A stretch of DNA of 39,450 bases from NCBI RefSeq assembly GCF_001189915.1, contig NZ_LFLS01000044.1:1-39450 (forward strand), in the 5' to 3' direction. The stretch is from Herbaspirillum autotrophicum (lineage in GTDB: Bacteria; Pseudomonadota; Gammaproteobacteria; Burkholderiales; Burkholderiaceae_D). The notes under the pieces were generated by a model. That model was given only the letters and a program-made list of their open reading frames with translations, did not search any database and was not told the origin of the DNA. Made by a program: the position numbers and the translations under genes. Below, one piece after another: positions 20,397 to 28,270 of the stretch. Every line of letters starts with the position of its first letter. Within the stretch, counting starts at the first letter, position 1.

Positions 20397-20636
20397 TTAG
20401 GCCTTGACGTGTGCCTTGGCGTAATCGATCGCCTGTTGCACGGTTGTAATTTTTTCAGCTTGTTCGTCCGGAATTTCCATTTCGAACTCATCTTCCAGTG
20501 CCATCACCAACTCAACTGTATCGAGCGAGTCTGCACCCAGATCGTCAACAAAAGAAGATTCGGTCTTGATGTCTGCTTCAGCGACGCCCAGTTGTTCAGC
20601 GACGATCTTTTTAACGCGTTGTTCGATATCGGACAT
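20397..20636 (-). CDS. acpP: Acyl carrier protein AcpP
   Basis: Carrier of acyl intermediates in fatty acid synthesis, 79 aa and strongly acidic. The phosphopantetheine attachment site is S37 in the invariant [24 protein letters not shown] ribosome-binding site lies 6 bases before the ATG, the strongest among the fab genes here, in line with the high abundance of AcpP. A 125-base gap upstream holds an extended -10 promoter and an AT-rich hairpin, so acpP probably has its own transcript in addition to read-through from fabG. Confidence 0.98.
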   Translation of the reverse strand: MSDIEQRVKKIVAEQLGVAEADIKTESSFVDDLGADSLDTVELVMALEDEFEMEIPDEQAEKITTVQQAIDYAKAHVKA

Positions 20637-20667
20637 GTTGTGCCTCCAGTGGATAGGTTACAAAAGT

Positions 20668-20693
20668 GCGCGCATTTTATCAGGTTTGCGCGC
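20668..20693 (-). promoter_or_regulatory. Extended -10 promoter of acpP flanked by GCGCGC repeats
   Basis: On the minus strand TGATAAAAT (20674-20682) is an extended -10 element; no clear -35 is present. GCGCGC lies on each side (20668-20673 and 20688-20693), 20 bases apart, so the -10 box is framed by a symmetric element. The predicted start near 20667 leaves a leader of about 30 bases before acpP. Confidence 0.5.
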
Positions 20694-20700
20694 CAAAAAT

Positions 20701-20734
20701 TTACTTTTAAGTATTCTTAACAAGAATAAGTAAG
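20701..20734. repeat. AT-rich inverted repeat between fabG and acpP
   Basis: TATTCTT (20712-20718) and AAGAATA (20722-20728) form a 7-bp stem with a 3-base loop. TTACTT/AAGTAA can extend it with a bulge. On the minus strand T5 follows 4 bases after the extended stem. It may be a weak terminator after fabG or an AT-rich upstream element for acpP. Confidence 0.4.
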
Positions 20735-20761
20735 TTGCTGCCAAAAGCGCCTGAGCACCCT

Positions 20762-21517
20762 TTAACTCATGTACATGCCGCCATTGACGTGCAAGGTTGT
20801 GCCAGTGATGTATGCAGCCTGCGATGATGCCAGAAAGGCCACCGCTGCCGCCACATCTTCCGGCGCTCCCAGACGTCCCAGCGGGATTTGCTGCAGCAAG
20901 GCGGCGGTCTGCTGCTCGCTCAGGGCCTTGGTCATATCGGTATCGATAAAACCGGGCGCGATGCAATTGACAGTGATGTTGCGGCTGCCGATTTCACGCG
21001 CCAGCGCACGGCTCATGCCTGCCACGCCAGCCTTGGCTGCAGCGTAATTCATTTGCCCCGGATTGCCGGCCGAGCCGACCACCGAAGTGATGTTGATGAT
21101 ACGACCATGCCTGGCCTTCATCATGCCGCGCAATACCGCGCGCGACAAGCGCCCCACCGCGGTCAGATTGGTCGAGATGACACTGTCCCACTCCTCATCC
21201 TTCATCCGCATTGCCAGCTGATCTTGCGTGATGCCGGCATTATTGACGAGGATAGCGAGACTGCCGAATTCTTTTTGCACATCCTCAATGACCGCGACAC
21301 ATGCCGCACCATCATTGACATTCAGAACGACGCCCTTGCCGCAGCCAGGCTGCAGCGCTTCCAGATAGTCGGTGATGGCGGCAGCACCGGCAGCCGAAGT
21401 TGCCGTGCCGACCACTTTTGCACCCTGACGCACCAATTCCTGGGCGATGGCACGACCAATGCCGCGCGACGCGCCGGTGACCAGAGCCACTTGATTCTGC
21501 AGATTTTGAGCGCTCAT
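20762..21517 (-). CDS. fabG: 3-oxoacyl-[ACP] reductase FabG
   Basis: NADPH-dependent reductase of the fatty acid cycle, a classical short-chain dehydrogenase of 251 aa. The cofactor motif is TGASRGIG (14-21), NNAG lies at 92-95, and the catalytic residues are S145, Y158 and K162 (YAAAK). The C-terminus ends in the typical TLHVNGGMYMS. Its start overlaps the fabD stop by 4 bases, so the two are probably translationally coupled. A 125-base gap separates it from acpP. Confidence 0.97.
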   Translation of the reverse strand: MSAQNLQNQVALVTGASRGIGRAIAQELVRQGAKVVGTATSAAGAAAITDYLEALQPGCGKGVVLNVNDGAACVAVIEDVQKEFGSLAILVNNAGITQDQLAMRMKDEEWDSVISTNLTAVGRLSRAVLRGMMKARHGRIINITSVVGSAGNPGQMNYAAAKAGVAGMSRALAREIGSRNITVNCIAPGFIDTDMTKALSEQQTAALLQQIPLGRLGAPEDVAAAVAFLASSQAAYITGTTLHVNGGMYMS

Positions 21518-22446
21518 TTCAACAATTCCAATACTTTATCCAAAGAAGCCTGATCGACAATCGCATCGCCGATCAAATCACCATTGATCCGCTTGCTCAG
21601 TCCGGTCAGGACCTTGCCCGGACCACACTCGATGACATGCGTAACCTGCTCTGCCGACATCTTTTGCACCGTCTCGACCCAACGCACGGCACTGGCCGCC
21701 TGACGCACCAGCGCATCCTTGATGGCTGCAGGATCACTGACGATGGCAACATCAACGTTGTTGATCAGCGGAATCTGCGGCGCGGCAAAGGCAACATTGG
21801 CCAGATAGGTTTGCAGACGGTCCGAGGCCGGCTTGAGCAACGACGAATGGAACGGTGCCGAAACCGGCAGCGTCAAGGCACGCTTGGCGCCCTTGCCCTT
21901 GGCAACTTCACAAGCACGCTCAACGGCGGCCTTGTGACCGGCAATCACCACCTGCGCCGGCGCATTGAAGTTGACCGCTTCGACAACCTCACCTTGCGCC
22001 GCTTCGATACAGGCCGCGCGCACATCCTCATCGGACAAGCCGAGAATGGCCGCCATTCCGCCCTGACCGACCGGCACAGCTTCCTGCATTGCCTGCGCCC
22101 GAAAGCGCACCAGCGGCACCGCATCCTTAAATGCGATCACACCGGCAGCTACCAGCGCCGAATATTCACCAAGACTATGTCCCGCGACCAGCGCCGGCAC
22201 CGATCCGCCTGCTGCCAGCCAGGCCCGATAAAACGCCACCGCTGCCGTCAACATGACCGGCTGAGTATTGGTGGTGAGATCGAGATCTTCCTTCGGACCT
22301 TCGGCAATCAATTTGCCCAGATCGAATTGCAGCGCATCGGAGGCCTCTGCCACGGTTGCCTTGACTACAGCATTATCAGCGAAGCCATTCAGCATGCCGA
22401 TTGCCTGCGAACCCTGACCTGGAAATACAAAAGCGAATTTTGTCAT
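21514..22446 (-). CDS. fabD: Malonyl-CoA:ACP transacylase FabD
   Basis: Loads malonyl groups from CoA onto acyl carrier protein. The 310-aa protein begins with FAFVFPGQGSQAIGML, has the nucleophile S91 in GHSLGEYSALVAAG, and the partner His in SAPFHSSLLKP. ECGPGKVLTGL near the C-terminus is also typical. It follows fabH by 57 bases and overlaps fabG by 4 bases. Confidence 0.97.
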   Translation of the reverse strand: MTKFAFVFPGQGSQAIGMLNGFADNAVVKATVAEASDALQFDLGKLIAEGPKEDLDLTTNTQPVMLTAAVAFYRAWLAAGGSVPALVAGHSLGEYSALVAAGVIAFKDAVPLVRFRAQAMQEAVPVGQGGMAAILGLSDEDVRAACIEAAQGEVVEAVNFNAPAQVVIAGHKAAVERACEVAKGKGAKRALTLPVSAPFHSSLLKPASDRLQTYLANVAFAAPQIPLINNVDVAIVSDPAAIKDALVRQAASAVRWVETVQKMSAEQVTHVIECGPGKVLTGLSKRINGDLIGDAIVDQASLDKVLELLK

Positions 22447-22503
22447 GCGTATATCGTAATCAAAAAATTATTCGAGTTATTCTGTAGCACCCAGCCCCGG
22501 ATT

Positions 22504-23490
22504 TTACATCCTGGCGAGCACCGCACCCCAGGTAAAGCCGCCGCCGACACCTTCCATCAACACGGTCTGCCCGGCTTTCACGCGACCATCACGCACCGCA
22601 TGATCGAGCGCCAGCGGAATCGATGCTGCCGAAGTATTGCCATGCTCACCAAGCGTAATTACCATTTTTTCCAATGGCAAACCCAGCTTTTTCGCGGTGC
22701 CCTGCATGATGCGCAAATTGGCTTGATGCGGTATCAGCCAATCCACCTCAGATGCGTCGACACCGGCGCTTTGCAATGCCTCACGCGCAACTTTATCGAG
22801 CACTGATACGGCCAGCTTGAAGACCGCCGGACCATCCATATGCAAGAAAGCACTGCCAGCCAGCGCGCCATTGCTGACGCTGCCCGGCACACAAAGGATG
22901 TCGCCGTGACTGCCATCGGCATGCAGCTTTGCCGCCAAAATACCCGGCTCGCCGGAGGCCGTCATGACAACCGCACCGGCACCGTCACCGAACAGGACGC
23001 AGGTGGTACGGTCTTCGAAATTGAGAATACGGGAAAAGACTTCCGTGCCGATCACCAGCACTTTTTTGTGGGCGCCGGATTTGATGAAACTGTCCGCCAC
23101 TGTCATGGCATAGACGAAACCGCTGCACACCGCCTGCACATCCATCGCCGGCGCGCCGTTGGTGATGCCGAGCTTGCGCTGCACCACACAGGCGGTACTG
23201 GGGAATCCACCCAAATGGTCGGGCGTGGACGTGGCCAGAATGATCAGGTCCAGATCACCCGGCTGCAAGCCGGCCATGTCAAGCGCGCGCTGTGCAGCAA
23301 TGACTGCCAGATCGCTCGACAGCACATCATCTTCAGCATAGTGGCGCGCGGAAATACCGCTGCGCGAAACAATCCACTCATCCGAAGTTTCAATGCCCTT
23401 CTCGGCCAATTGCTTCGCCAAATCGTCGTTGGTCACACGCTTGGGTGGCAAATAGCTGCCGGTTCCGACAATTTTGCTATAGAGAGTCAT
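22504..23490 (-). CDS. fabH: 3-oxoacyl-[ACP] synthase III (FabH)
   Basis: Initiating condensing enzyme that joins acetyl-CoA to malonyl-ACP, 328 aa. The catalytic Cys is C122 in [12 protein letters not shown]. The His lies in [11 protein letters not shown] and the Asn in [15 protein letters not shown], completing the Cys-His-Asn triad. The N-terminus [14 protein letters not shown] is typical. It overlaps plsX by 4 bases, the usual plsX-fabH coupling. Confidence 0.97.
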   Translation of the reverse strand: MTLYSKIVGTGSYLPPKRVTNDDLAKQLAEKGIETSDEWIVSRSGISARHYAEDDVLSSDLAVIAAQRALDMAGLQPGDLDLIILATSTPDHLGGFPSTACVVQRKLGITNGAPAMDVQAVCSGFVYAMTVADSFIKSGAHKKVLVIGTEVFSRILNFEDRTTCVLFGDGAGAVVMTASGEPGILAAKLHADGSHGDILCVPGSVSNGALAGSAFLHMDGPAVFKLAVSVLDKVAREALQSAGVDASEVDWLIPHQANLRIMQGTAKKLGLPLEKMVITLGEHGNTSAASIPLALDHAVRDGRVKAGQTVLMEGVGGGFTWGAVLARM

Positions 23491-24587
23491 ACCGTTTTCT
23501 GTTCTGTTGATTCGGTTGGTTCAATCGATGATGCCGCGCGTCCCTGCGCATGCAACGCCTCCACCTGCGGGATCAATTCTGCCATCGTCGCGGTAATACG
23601 CGACAGCACATCATACTTCGCGGCATCATACGCGCGCCTGATGGCCCATTCAAAAGCATAAACATCGGCGCCACCGTGACTCTTGAATACCAATCCGCGC
23701 AGACCCAGCAAACTGGCACCATTGTAACGAGAAGGATTGAGACGACGCGACAATGCCTTGATGGCGCCATACGCAATCAAGGCACCCAGCTTGTTGAATA
23801 TGCCCTTCTTGAACTCGGTCGTCAAAACACTCTTGACGAAGCGCCCCAACCCCTCGGATGCCTTCAGCGTGACATTGCCGACAAAGCCGTCGCAGACAAC
23901 AATGTCTGTCGTGCCTTCGAAAATATCATTGCCTTCGACATTACCGTAGAAGTTGAGTATGCCCTTTTCGTGATCCGCGTGCAGCAACTCGGCAGTATGC
24001 TTGACAAGATCATTGCCTTTGATTTCTTCCTCGCCGACATTGAGCAGCCCCACCGTTGGCTTGGGCTTGCCCTCCATCGCGGAAACCAGCGCCGACCCCA
24101 TCAGTGCAAACTGATGCAAGTGCTGCGGTTCGCAATCGACGTTCGCACCCAGATCCAGCATATAAGTGGGGCCGTCTTTCTGATTCGGAAGAATGGTGCA
24201 GATCGCCGGACGATCGACGCCGGGAATCGTTTTCAGCACATAGCGGGATACCGCCATCAACGCACCGGTATTGCCGGCCGATACTGCAGCCTGCGCCCGA
24301 CCATCCTTGACCATGTTGATCGCAACACGCATGGATGAGTCTTTTTTACGGCGCAACGCCACCTCCACGGAATCATCCATGGTGACGACTTCGGATGCAG
24401 CTTGAATGGAAATGCGAGGATGATTTACCAGCTTGTGCTTTTTCAGCGCAGCGAGCAAGACCTCTTCCTGGCCAACCAATATCAGTTCGGCATCAGGTTC
24501 ATGATGAAGGAAAGAGATTGCGGCAGGAACGGTGACAGACGGGCCATGATCGCCGCCCATACAGTCGATAGAAATTTTGATGGTCAT
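23487..24587 (-). CDS. plsX: Phosphate acyltransferase PlsX
   Basis: Makes acyl-phosphate from acyl-ACP, feeding PlsY and glycerophospholipid synthesis. The 366-aa protein begins [19 protein letters not shown] and has [17 protein letters not shown] and [15 protein letters not shown], all PlsX signatures. The C-terminal 25 residues are polar and vary in the family. A sigma-70-type promoter lies just upstream (24617-24644), so plsX can start its own transcript of the fab genes. It overlaps fabH by 4 bases. Confidence 0.96.
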   Translation of the reverse strand: MTIKISIDCMGGDHGPSVTVPAAISFLHHEPDAELILVGQEEVLLAALKKHKLVNHPRISIQAASEVVTMDDSVEVALRRKKDSSMRVAINMVKDGRAQAAVSAGNTGALMAVSRYVLKTIPGVDRPAICTILPNQKDGPTYMLDLGANVDCEPQHLHQFALMGSALVSAMEGKPKPTVGLLNVGEEEIKGNDLVKHTAELLHADHEKGILNFYGNVEGNDIFEGTTDIVVCDGFVGNVTLKASEGLGRFVKSVLTTEFKKGIFNKLGALIAYGAIKALSRRLNPSRYNGASLLGLRGLVFKSHGGADVYAFEWAIRRAYDAAKYDVLSRITATMAELIPQVEALHAQGRAASSIEPTESTEQKTV

Positions 24588-24616
24588 TGTTTTGATTCAG
24601 AGCCTTGCCAACCCAC

Positions 24617-24644
24617 ATTATGGGGCAGATTTGGCGCGATTCAA
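24617..24644 (-). promoter_or_regulatory. Sigma-70 promoter of plsX-fab genes
   Basis: On the minus strand TTGAAT (24639-24644) and CATAAT (24617-24622) are separated by 16 bases. The predicted start near 24610 gives a leader of about 22 bases before the plsX ATG. Confidence 0.7.
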
Positions 24645-24673
24645 AATGACGCGCTAAGCCGATTTTGCATATG

Positions 24674-24708
24674 AAAAGCGGCGCCAAGTGAGAAACTCAT
24701 TGCGCCGC
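24674..24708 (-). terminator. Terminator or attenuator between rpmF and plsX
   Basis: On the minus strand GCGGCGC and GCGCCGC pair (24702-24708 with 24678-24684). The inner AATGAG/CTCACTT extends the stem, and T4 follows. It lies 25 bases past the rpmF stop and upstream of the plsX promoter, so it can separate ribosomal protein expression from the fab genes. Confidence 0.7.
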
Positions 24709-24733
24709 ATTCCGCCATAAACAGCAAGGCTGA

Positions 24734-24916
24734 TTACTCGTCGTTCTTAGTCTTCAGAACTTTACGCCCACGGTAGAAACCGTTAGGGCTGATGTGGTGA
24801 CGCAGATGCGTTTCGCCAGTTGTTGGTTCAACGGCCAGCGGAGGCGCAACCAGAAAATCGTGTGCACGATGCATACCGCGCTTGGATGGGGTCTTTTTGT
24901 TTTGCTGAACAGCCAT
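24734..24916 (-). CDS. rpmF: 50S ribosomal protein L32
   Basis: Small basic protein of 60 aa of the large ribosomal subunit. It begins [20 protein letters not shown], the universal L32 start, and has [23 protein letters not shown]. The zinc-binding cysteines seen in some L32 proteins are absent, as in other proteobacteria. It lies between yceD and plsX, the conserved yceD-rpmF-plsX order. A terminator-like hairpin follows. Confidence 0.98.
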   Translation of the reverse strand: MAVQQNKKTPSKRGMHRAHDFLVAPPLAVEPTTGETHLRHHISPNGFYRGRKVLKTKNDE

Positions 24917-25025
24917 GATAACTCCTAAACCTTAAGTTCTAAAATTTTAACATATCCGGCCAGCAAACTGACTGCCCAACCGAGAAACTTTATATTTCGC
25001 AAGCCTGAGACTTGCGCGCACTTTA

Positions 25026-25517
25026 CTACTTTAAATTTTTCAGCACCGAAAACGGCGACTCCTTCTTGGCCTGCAGCAACTCACTCACCCCGGCATCAGG
25101 ACAAACATCGTGCTTGGGCGCCACTGGCAATGCCAGCAAAGCCTCATCCTCGACCAGAGAACCAACATCCAGAGCCGAAGTGCCAACAATAACGTCAATC
25201 GCATCGTTATCAAGCATTTGCTCGATAGCATCAGCATCAGCATCATCCCTGGCGAGCAGCAGAACCGATTCCGAAGCAATCTCGAACGGCAAGGCATTCA
25301 GACAACGCTGACACACCAGATTGACCGTGCCGGAAACCGACAATGCCAACTGCAAGTGCCCATACTTGTCAGAACCACCCACGACAGACCAGGAAATGGT
25401 ACCGGACTGATCAACAGACTCAGCCGACAACCTGCTCAGATCGCTTACCGCAAACGCGCCTTGGGCGCGCTCTTTCAGCCGACTGAACTCAAATGCGTCA
25501 ATCACAAAAGCACTCAT
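25026..25517 (-). CDS. yceD: YceD family protein (DUF177)
   Basis: A 163-aa protein of the DUF177/YceD family. The signature GTVNLVCQRCLNALPFEI carries a Cys pair (C69, C72), and acidic stretches (DDADADAIEQMLDNDAID) follow. In E. coli and plants the family is needed for normal 23S rRNA levels; its molecular action is not known. It is the first gene of the yceD-rpmF-plsX-fab run, transcribed from a good promoter 30-60 bases upstream. No strong Shine-Dalgarno sequence precedes the ATG at 25517. Confidence 0.93.
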   Translation of the reverse strand: MSAFVIDAFEFSRLKERAQGAFAVSDLSRLSAESVDQSGTISWSVVGGSDKYGHLQLALSVSGTVNLVCQRCLNALPFEIASESVLLLARDDADADAIEQMLDNDAIDVIVGTSALDVGSLVEDEALLALPVAPKHDVCPDAGVSELLQAKKESPFSVLKNLK

Positions 25518-25545
25518 GGCGAAAGCAGAATTCGGAAAACCTGCG

Positions 25546-25575
25546 ATAATAACAGCGTTTCCCCTTATCAGTCAA
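25546..25575 (-). promoter_or_regulatory. Sigma-70 promoter of yceD-rpmF
   Basis: On the minus strand TTGACT (25570-25575) and TATTAT (25546-25551) are separated by 18 bases (17 if the -10 is read one base earlier). The predicted start near 25539 gives a leader of about 22 bases. It lies in the 104-base gap between divergent yceD and maf. Confidence 0.75.
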
Positions 25576-25621
25576 AGCCTTAGCGCATTTTGACGTTCAT
25601 CCCCGTTACCTTTTACGCACG

Positions 25622-26233
25622 ATGCCCGCTTCGCCCTCATTTCCACGCCTGATTCTGGCCTCCGGCTCCGCCTATCGCAAAGAATTGCTGTCGCGTTTGC
25701 GCTTGCCATTCGATGTCATCGTCCCCGCCATTGATGAAACGCCGCTGACAGGAGAGGCGCCGGAAGCGACCGCATTGCGACTGGCGCGCGAAAAAGCCCG
25801 GGCTGTTGCAAAGACGACACCAGATGCATTGATCATCGGCTCGGATCAGGTAGCAACACTGGACGGCGAACAGATCGGCAAGCCCGGCAACCATCAAAAC
25901 GCATTGAAGCAATTGCAAAAGATGCGCGGCCGCCGCGTCGTTTTCCATACTGCCCTATGCCTCTGGGATAGCCGCAACAACCATGCGAGCGCAGCACAAC
26001 TGATCAATATCCAGACTTTTGTCACGTTTCGCGACTTGGCCGATGCCGAACTGGATGCCTATCTGCGCATCGAGCAGCCATACGATTGCGCCGGCAGCGC
26101 CAAGAATGAGGGATTGGGCATCGCCATCCTCGAAAGAATCGACAGCAGCGATCCGACCGCACTCACCGGACTGCCACTGATCGCGCTGAGCGACATGCTG
26201 CGCCGGGCCGGCGTATTGTTTTTCACCAATTAA
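25622..26233 (+). CDS. maf: Maf-family nucleotide pyrophosphatase
   Basis: House-cleaning pyrophosphatase of 203 aa that hydrolyses non-canonical or modified nucleoside triphosphates. The N-terminal motif LILASGSAYRKELLSRL, then DETPLTGE, LAREKARAV, IIGSDQVATLDGEQIGKPG and the YDCAGSAKNEGLGI loop are typical of Maf. The IGSDQV core and the C-terminal region resemble the YceF type (reported to prefer m7GTP) more than the dTTP/UTP type; this subgroup call is inference. It is divergent from yceD and convergent with the DUF1289 gene. Confidence 0.93.
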   Translation: MPASPSFPRLILASGSAYRKELLSRLRLPFDVIVPAIDETPLTGEAPEATALRLAREKARAVAKTTPDALIIGSDQVATLDGEQIGKPGNHQNALKQLQKMRGRRVVFHTALCLWDSRNNHASAAQLINIQTFVTFRDLADAELDAYLRIEQPYDCAGSAKNEGLGIAILERIDSSDPTALTGLPLIALSDMLRRAGVLFFTN

Positions 26234-26269
26234 CGCAGTTGCCGGCATTGCCGCCGCGCTACCGATTGC

Positions 26270-26461
26270 CTACCCCTGGCGGCGCGGATATCCCTCTGCC
26301 AGAATCCGCTCCCACACCACGTCTTTTTCTTCCTGCGTCATGAACACCCACTGAGAAACCTCCACGACGGTACGGCCACAACCGCGACAGACATCGTCGA
26401 ACGTGGTTGAGCAAACGGCAACACATGGCGTATCAGGGCGAACGGGAGGTGTTTGAGACAT
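26270..26461 (-). CDS. DUF1289 family protein
   Basis: A 63-aa Cys-rich protein starting MSQTPPVRPDTPCVAVCSTT. Four cysteines in the pattern C-x3-C-x7-C-x2-C (CVAVC ... CRGC) followed by GRTVVEVSQW and an amphipathic helix are the DUF1289 signature, which suggests a metal site. The frame is open upstream to 26680, but that part crosses a terminator hairpin and lacks the family pattern, so ATG 26461 is preferred. Function unknown. It converges on maf with a 36-base gap that holds nothing visible. Confidence 0.88.
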   Translation of the reverse strand: MSQTPPVRPDTPCVAVCSTTFDDVCRGCGRTVVEVSQWVFMTQEEKDVVWERILAEGYPRRQG

Positions 26462-26540
26462 GGGGCAGGCATCTTTACAAAAACTGCGGCAATATTGCCC
26501 GCACATCTTACCAAGAAGCACGAAGTCGCATACGACGGAC

Positions 26541-26573
26541 AAAAAAAAGCCCGCGAACCTGAGGCTGCGGGCT
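26541..26573 (-). terminator. Strong intrinsic terminator of the candidate small RNA
   Basis: On the minus strand AGCCCGC - 12-base loop - GCGGGCT is followed by T7 (A8 on the plus strand at 26541-26548). It lies 164 bases past the lipoprotein stop codon with no other gene between, so it ends either a long 3' untranslated region or a separate small RNA. Confidence 0.9.
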
Positions 26574-26640
26574 AAATCCAATTCTTTAGGAGGAAATTGG
26601 AGGAGACAGGTGCAACTATATCGATCGCCGAACGCGATGT
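26541..26640 (-). ncRNA. Candidate small RNA with two anti-Shine-Dalgarno motifs
   Basis: Upstream of the terminator the minus strand could form a compact RNA of about 100 nt. A small hairpin (ATCGC/GCGAT, 26624-26638) comes first, then CACCTGTCTCCTCC. Next is a hairpin CCAATT/AATTGG (26578-26600) whose 11-base loop is TCCTCCTAAAG, then the terminator. CU-rich TCCTCC motifs, one exposed in a loop, are a mark of small RNAs that pair with ribosome-binding sites. A possible promoter is TTGTGA (26668-26673) with AATAAA (26645-26650), spacer 17, which is weak. Alternatively the RNA is the 3' end of the lipoprotein mRNA. No protein frame fits the region convincingly. Confidence 0.5.
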
Positions 26641-26737
26641 CCGCTTTATTCTGGCGATATGTGATATTCACAAATCGCATAACGAGCGCATCAACAACCC
26701 GACCAACTCTTTACCTCACTACCGCTGCCCGTCGCGC

Positions 26738-26866
26738 CTAGCGCCGCCCCGCGGCATCCGGCACCACGTGCGAATCCCCCGCCACCGTAGGTTTCGGCAT
26801 CTGATCCTTGCGTTCGCACGCCGACAACAAACCCGCCAACACCAGCAACATCAACATAATGCGCAT
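26738..26866 (-). CDS. Small predicted lipoprotein (42 aa)
   Basis: A short gene with a perfect ribosome-binding site (AAGGAGA, 7-8 bases before ATG 26866). The product starts MRIMLMLLVLAGLLSACERK: a short charged start, a hydrophobic stretch and a lipobox LLSAC with the acceptor C17. Only about 25 mature residues follow (ending PDAAGRR), so it is a tiny lipid-anchored peptide. E18 rather than D after the Cys suggests no inner-membrane retention, hence outer membrane; this is inference. The leader holds a second purine-rich stretch (GGAGGAGACA) complementary to the candidate small RNA downstream. It lies 101 bases after the HPP gene on the same strand. Family not recognised. Confidence 0.75.
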   Translation of the reverse strand: MRIMLMLLVLAGLLSACERKDQMPKPTVAGDSHVVPDAAGRR

Positions 26867-26967
26867 GATTATTCTCCTTGTGTCTCCTCCACCTATCGAC
26901 CGCACGCCGTGACCGGCATGCCGCTCTTCTTGCTCTCTTGATTTTAGATACGGCACCGGCAAATGGT

Positions 26968-28167
26968 TCAGCCGGCCGGGATTGCGCTTTCCGGATTGCG
27001 CGCCTGCCCCAGATTGTTTTCATACAACGCCGCAATCATGTCTGAACGGCTGACCATGCCCACCAGCCGCCGGTCGTCGTCGATCACCGGCACCTGATGC
27101 ACGCCACCGTCAGTCATCAAGCCAACCAATTGCACAATCGGCAAGTCTCTGGCAACGGTCTTGACGTCGACGCTCATGATTTGCCCGACCACCTCCGGCT
27201 TGGCGGAATGACTGTGGTGCGCGCGTCGCAGCAATGCCTGCAAGGCTGCCCGCAATCCACTATAGGCCGGTGGCGCAGCATGATGCAAAAAGTCGGTGCG
27301 GGTGATGATGCCGATCACTCGCCGCGCCCGGTCCAGCACCGGCATGGCCTTGAGTTTGTGTCGCAGCATCAGTTGCCAGGCGTCTTCCAGTTCGGTGGCA
27401 AATTCGACCGCCACGATATCGCCCGACATGATGTCGCCGCACACGGTTTCGCCAAACCGGCGGCGATACGCCAGCATTTCTGTCTGCAGGAAAATTTCTT
27501 CCAGATCATCGCGGCTGATATCGAGCACCTGGTTATAGCGCTGCAAGACGATATCCAGATCTTCGTGGGTAAATCCCAGACGCTCAATCGGCAAACTGTC
27601 TTGCGTGTGATGCGGATTGCGATGCTCGGTCTGCTGCGCATGCGGATAACGGCGGCCGGTGGCATTGTTGAAAAACAAGGCGGCGCACAATAACAAAAAA
27701 GAATTGACTGCCACCGGCGCCAGCACGAAAGAAAATCCCATCGCATGAATGGCCGGCCCGCCCAATACCGCGGTCAGCGCCACCGCGCCACTGGGCGGAT
27801 GGATGCAGCGCAACGCGAACATGGCACCAATTGCCAGCGCAATCGCCAAGGCCGCCGCCAGCATTGGCGCGTCCACCATTTGCGCGCAGGCAACACCAAT
27901 CGTGGCCGCCACCAGATTGCCGCCGATGACGGACCACGGCTGCGCCAGCGGACTGGCCGGCACCGCGAACAGCAAGACCGCCGACGCCCCCATCGGCGCA
28001 ATCAGCCAGGCACTGTGGTAACTCGCCGGCAACACCAGATAACTCAGCAAACCCGCCGTCAAGATACCGAACAAGGCACCGGCGCAGGCGCGCATGCGCT
28101 CGAAGCGATCGACGGCAGTTCGTTGCGGAAGAAAACTTCTGGACCAGAGCAGGATAGAATCGCGCAT
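26968..28167 (-). CDS. HPP family membrane protein with CBS domain pair
   Basis: A 399-aa protein. The N-terminal half (about 25-170) has five or so membrane segments and the HPP motif (RCIHPPSGAVAL, HPP at 123-125) that names the family. The C-terminal half (about 235-395) is a tandem CBS pair (MSGDIVAVEFATELEDAWQL ... VIGIITRTDFL; MSVDVKTVARDLPIVQLVGL ... LVGMVSRSDMIAAL), usually an adenine-nucleotide sensor. HPP proteins have been linked to nitrite transport in plants and cyanobacteria; the substrate here is unknown. It is divergent from a MarR regulator with 103 bases between, and the lipoprotein gene follows it. Confidence 0.88.
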   Translation of the reverse strand: MRDSILLWSRSFLPQRTAVDRFERMRACAGALFGILTAGLLSYLVLPASYHSAWLIAPMGASAVLLFAVPASPLAQPWSVIGGNLVAATIGVACAQMVDAPMLAAALAIALAIGAMFALRCIHPPSGAVALTAVLGGPAIHAMGFSFVLAPVAVNSFLLLCAALFFNNATGRRYPHAQQTEHRNPHHTQDSLPIERLGFTHEDLDIVLQRYNQVLDISRDDLEEIFLQTEMLAYRRRFGETVCGDIMSGDIVAVEFATELEDAWQLMLRHKLKAMPVLDRARRVIGIITRTDFLHHAAPPAYSGLRAALQALLRRAHHSHSAKPEVVGQIMSVDVKTVARDLPIVQLVGLMTDGGVHQVPVIDDDRRLVGMVSRSDMIAALYENNLGQARNPESAIPAG

Positions 28168-28241
28168 GCTTTATCTACTTGGAGATAATGGGAAAACCGC
28201 CATTACATCACAAGATGATATATTTTGCCGTCAATCGTTCC

Positions 28242-28257
28242 GGCGCATCGTTGCGCC
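28242..28257. repeat. Inverted repeat in the marR leader
   Basis: GGCGCA - TCGT - TGCGCC is a perfect 6-bp dyad ending 13 bases before the marR ATG, in the HPP/marR divergent region. It could be a MarR operator used for autoregulation or a hairpin over the ribosome-binding site. Confidence 0.45.
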
Positions 28258-28270
28258 CCGCAAAACCACA

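Noticed and set aside
26660..26672. CRP-like site TGTGATATTCACA
   Set aside because: The half-sites are only 3 bases apart; CRP sites need 6. It could still be an operator of another kind.
26597..26741. Plus-strand short frames after AGGAGGA and GGAGGA in the candidate RNA region
   Set aside because: The purine-rich stretches look like ribosome-binding sites, but the following frames (43 codons from GTG 26611, or TTG 26597) look non-coding. The hairpin plus terminator architecture fits a minus-strand RNA better.
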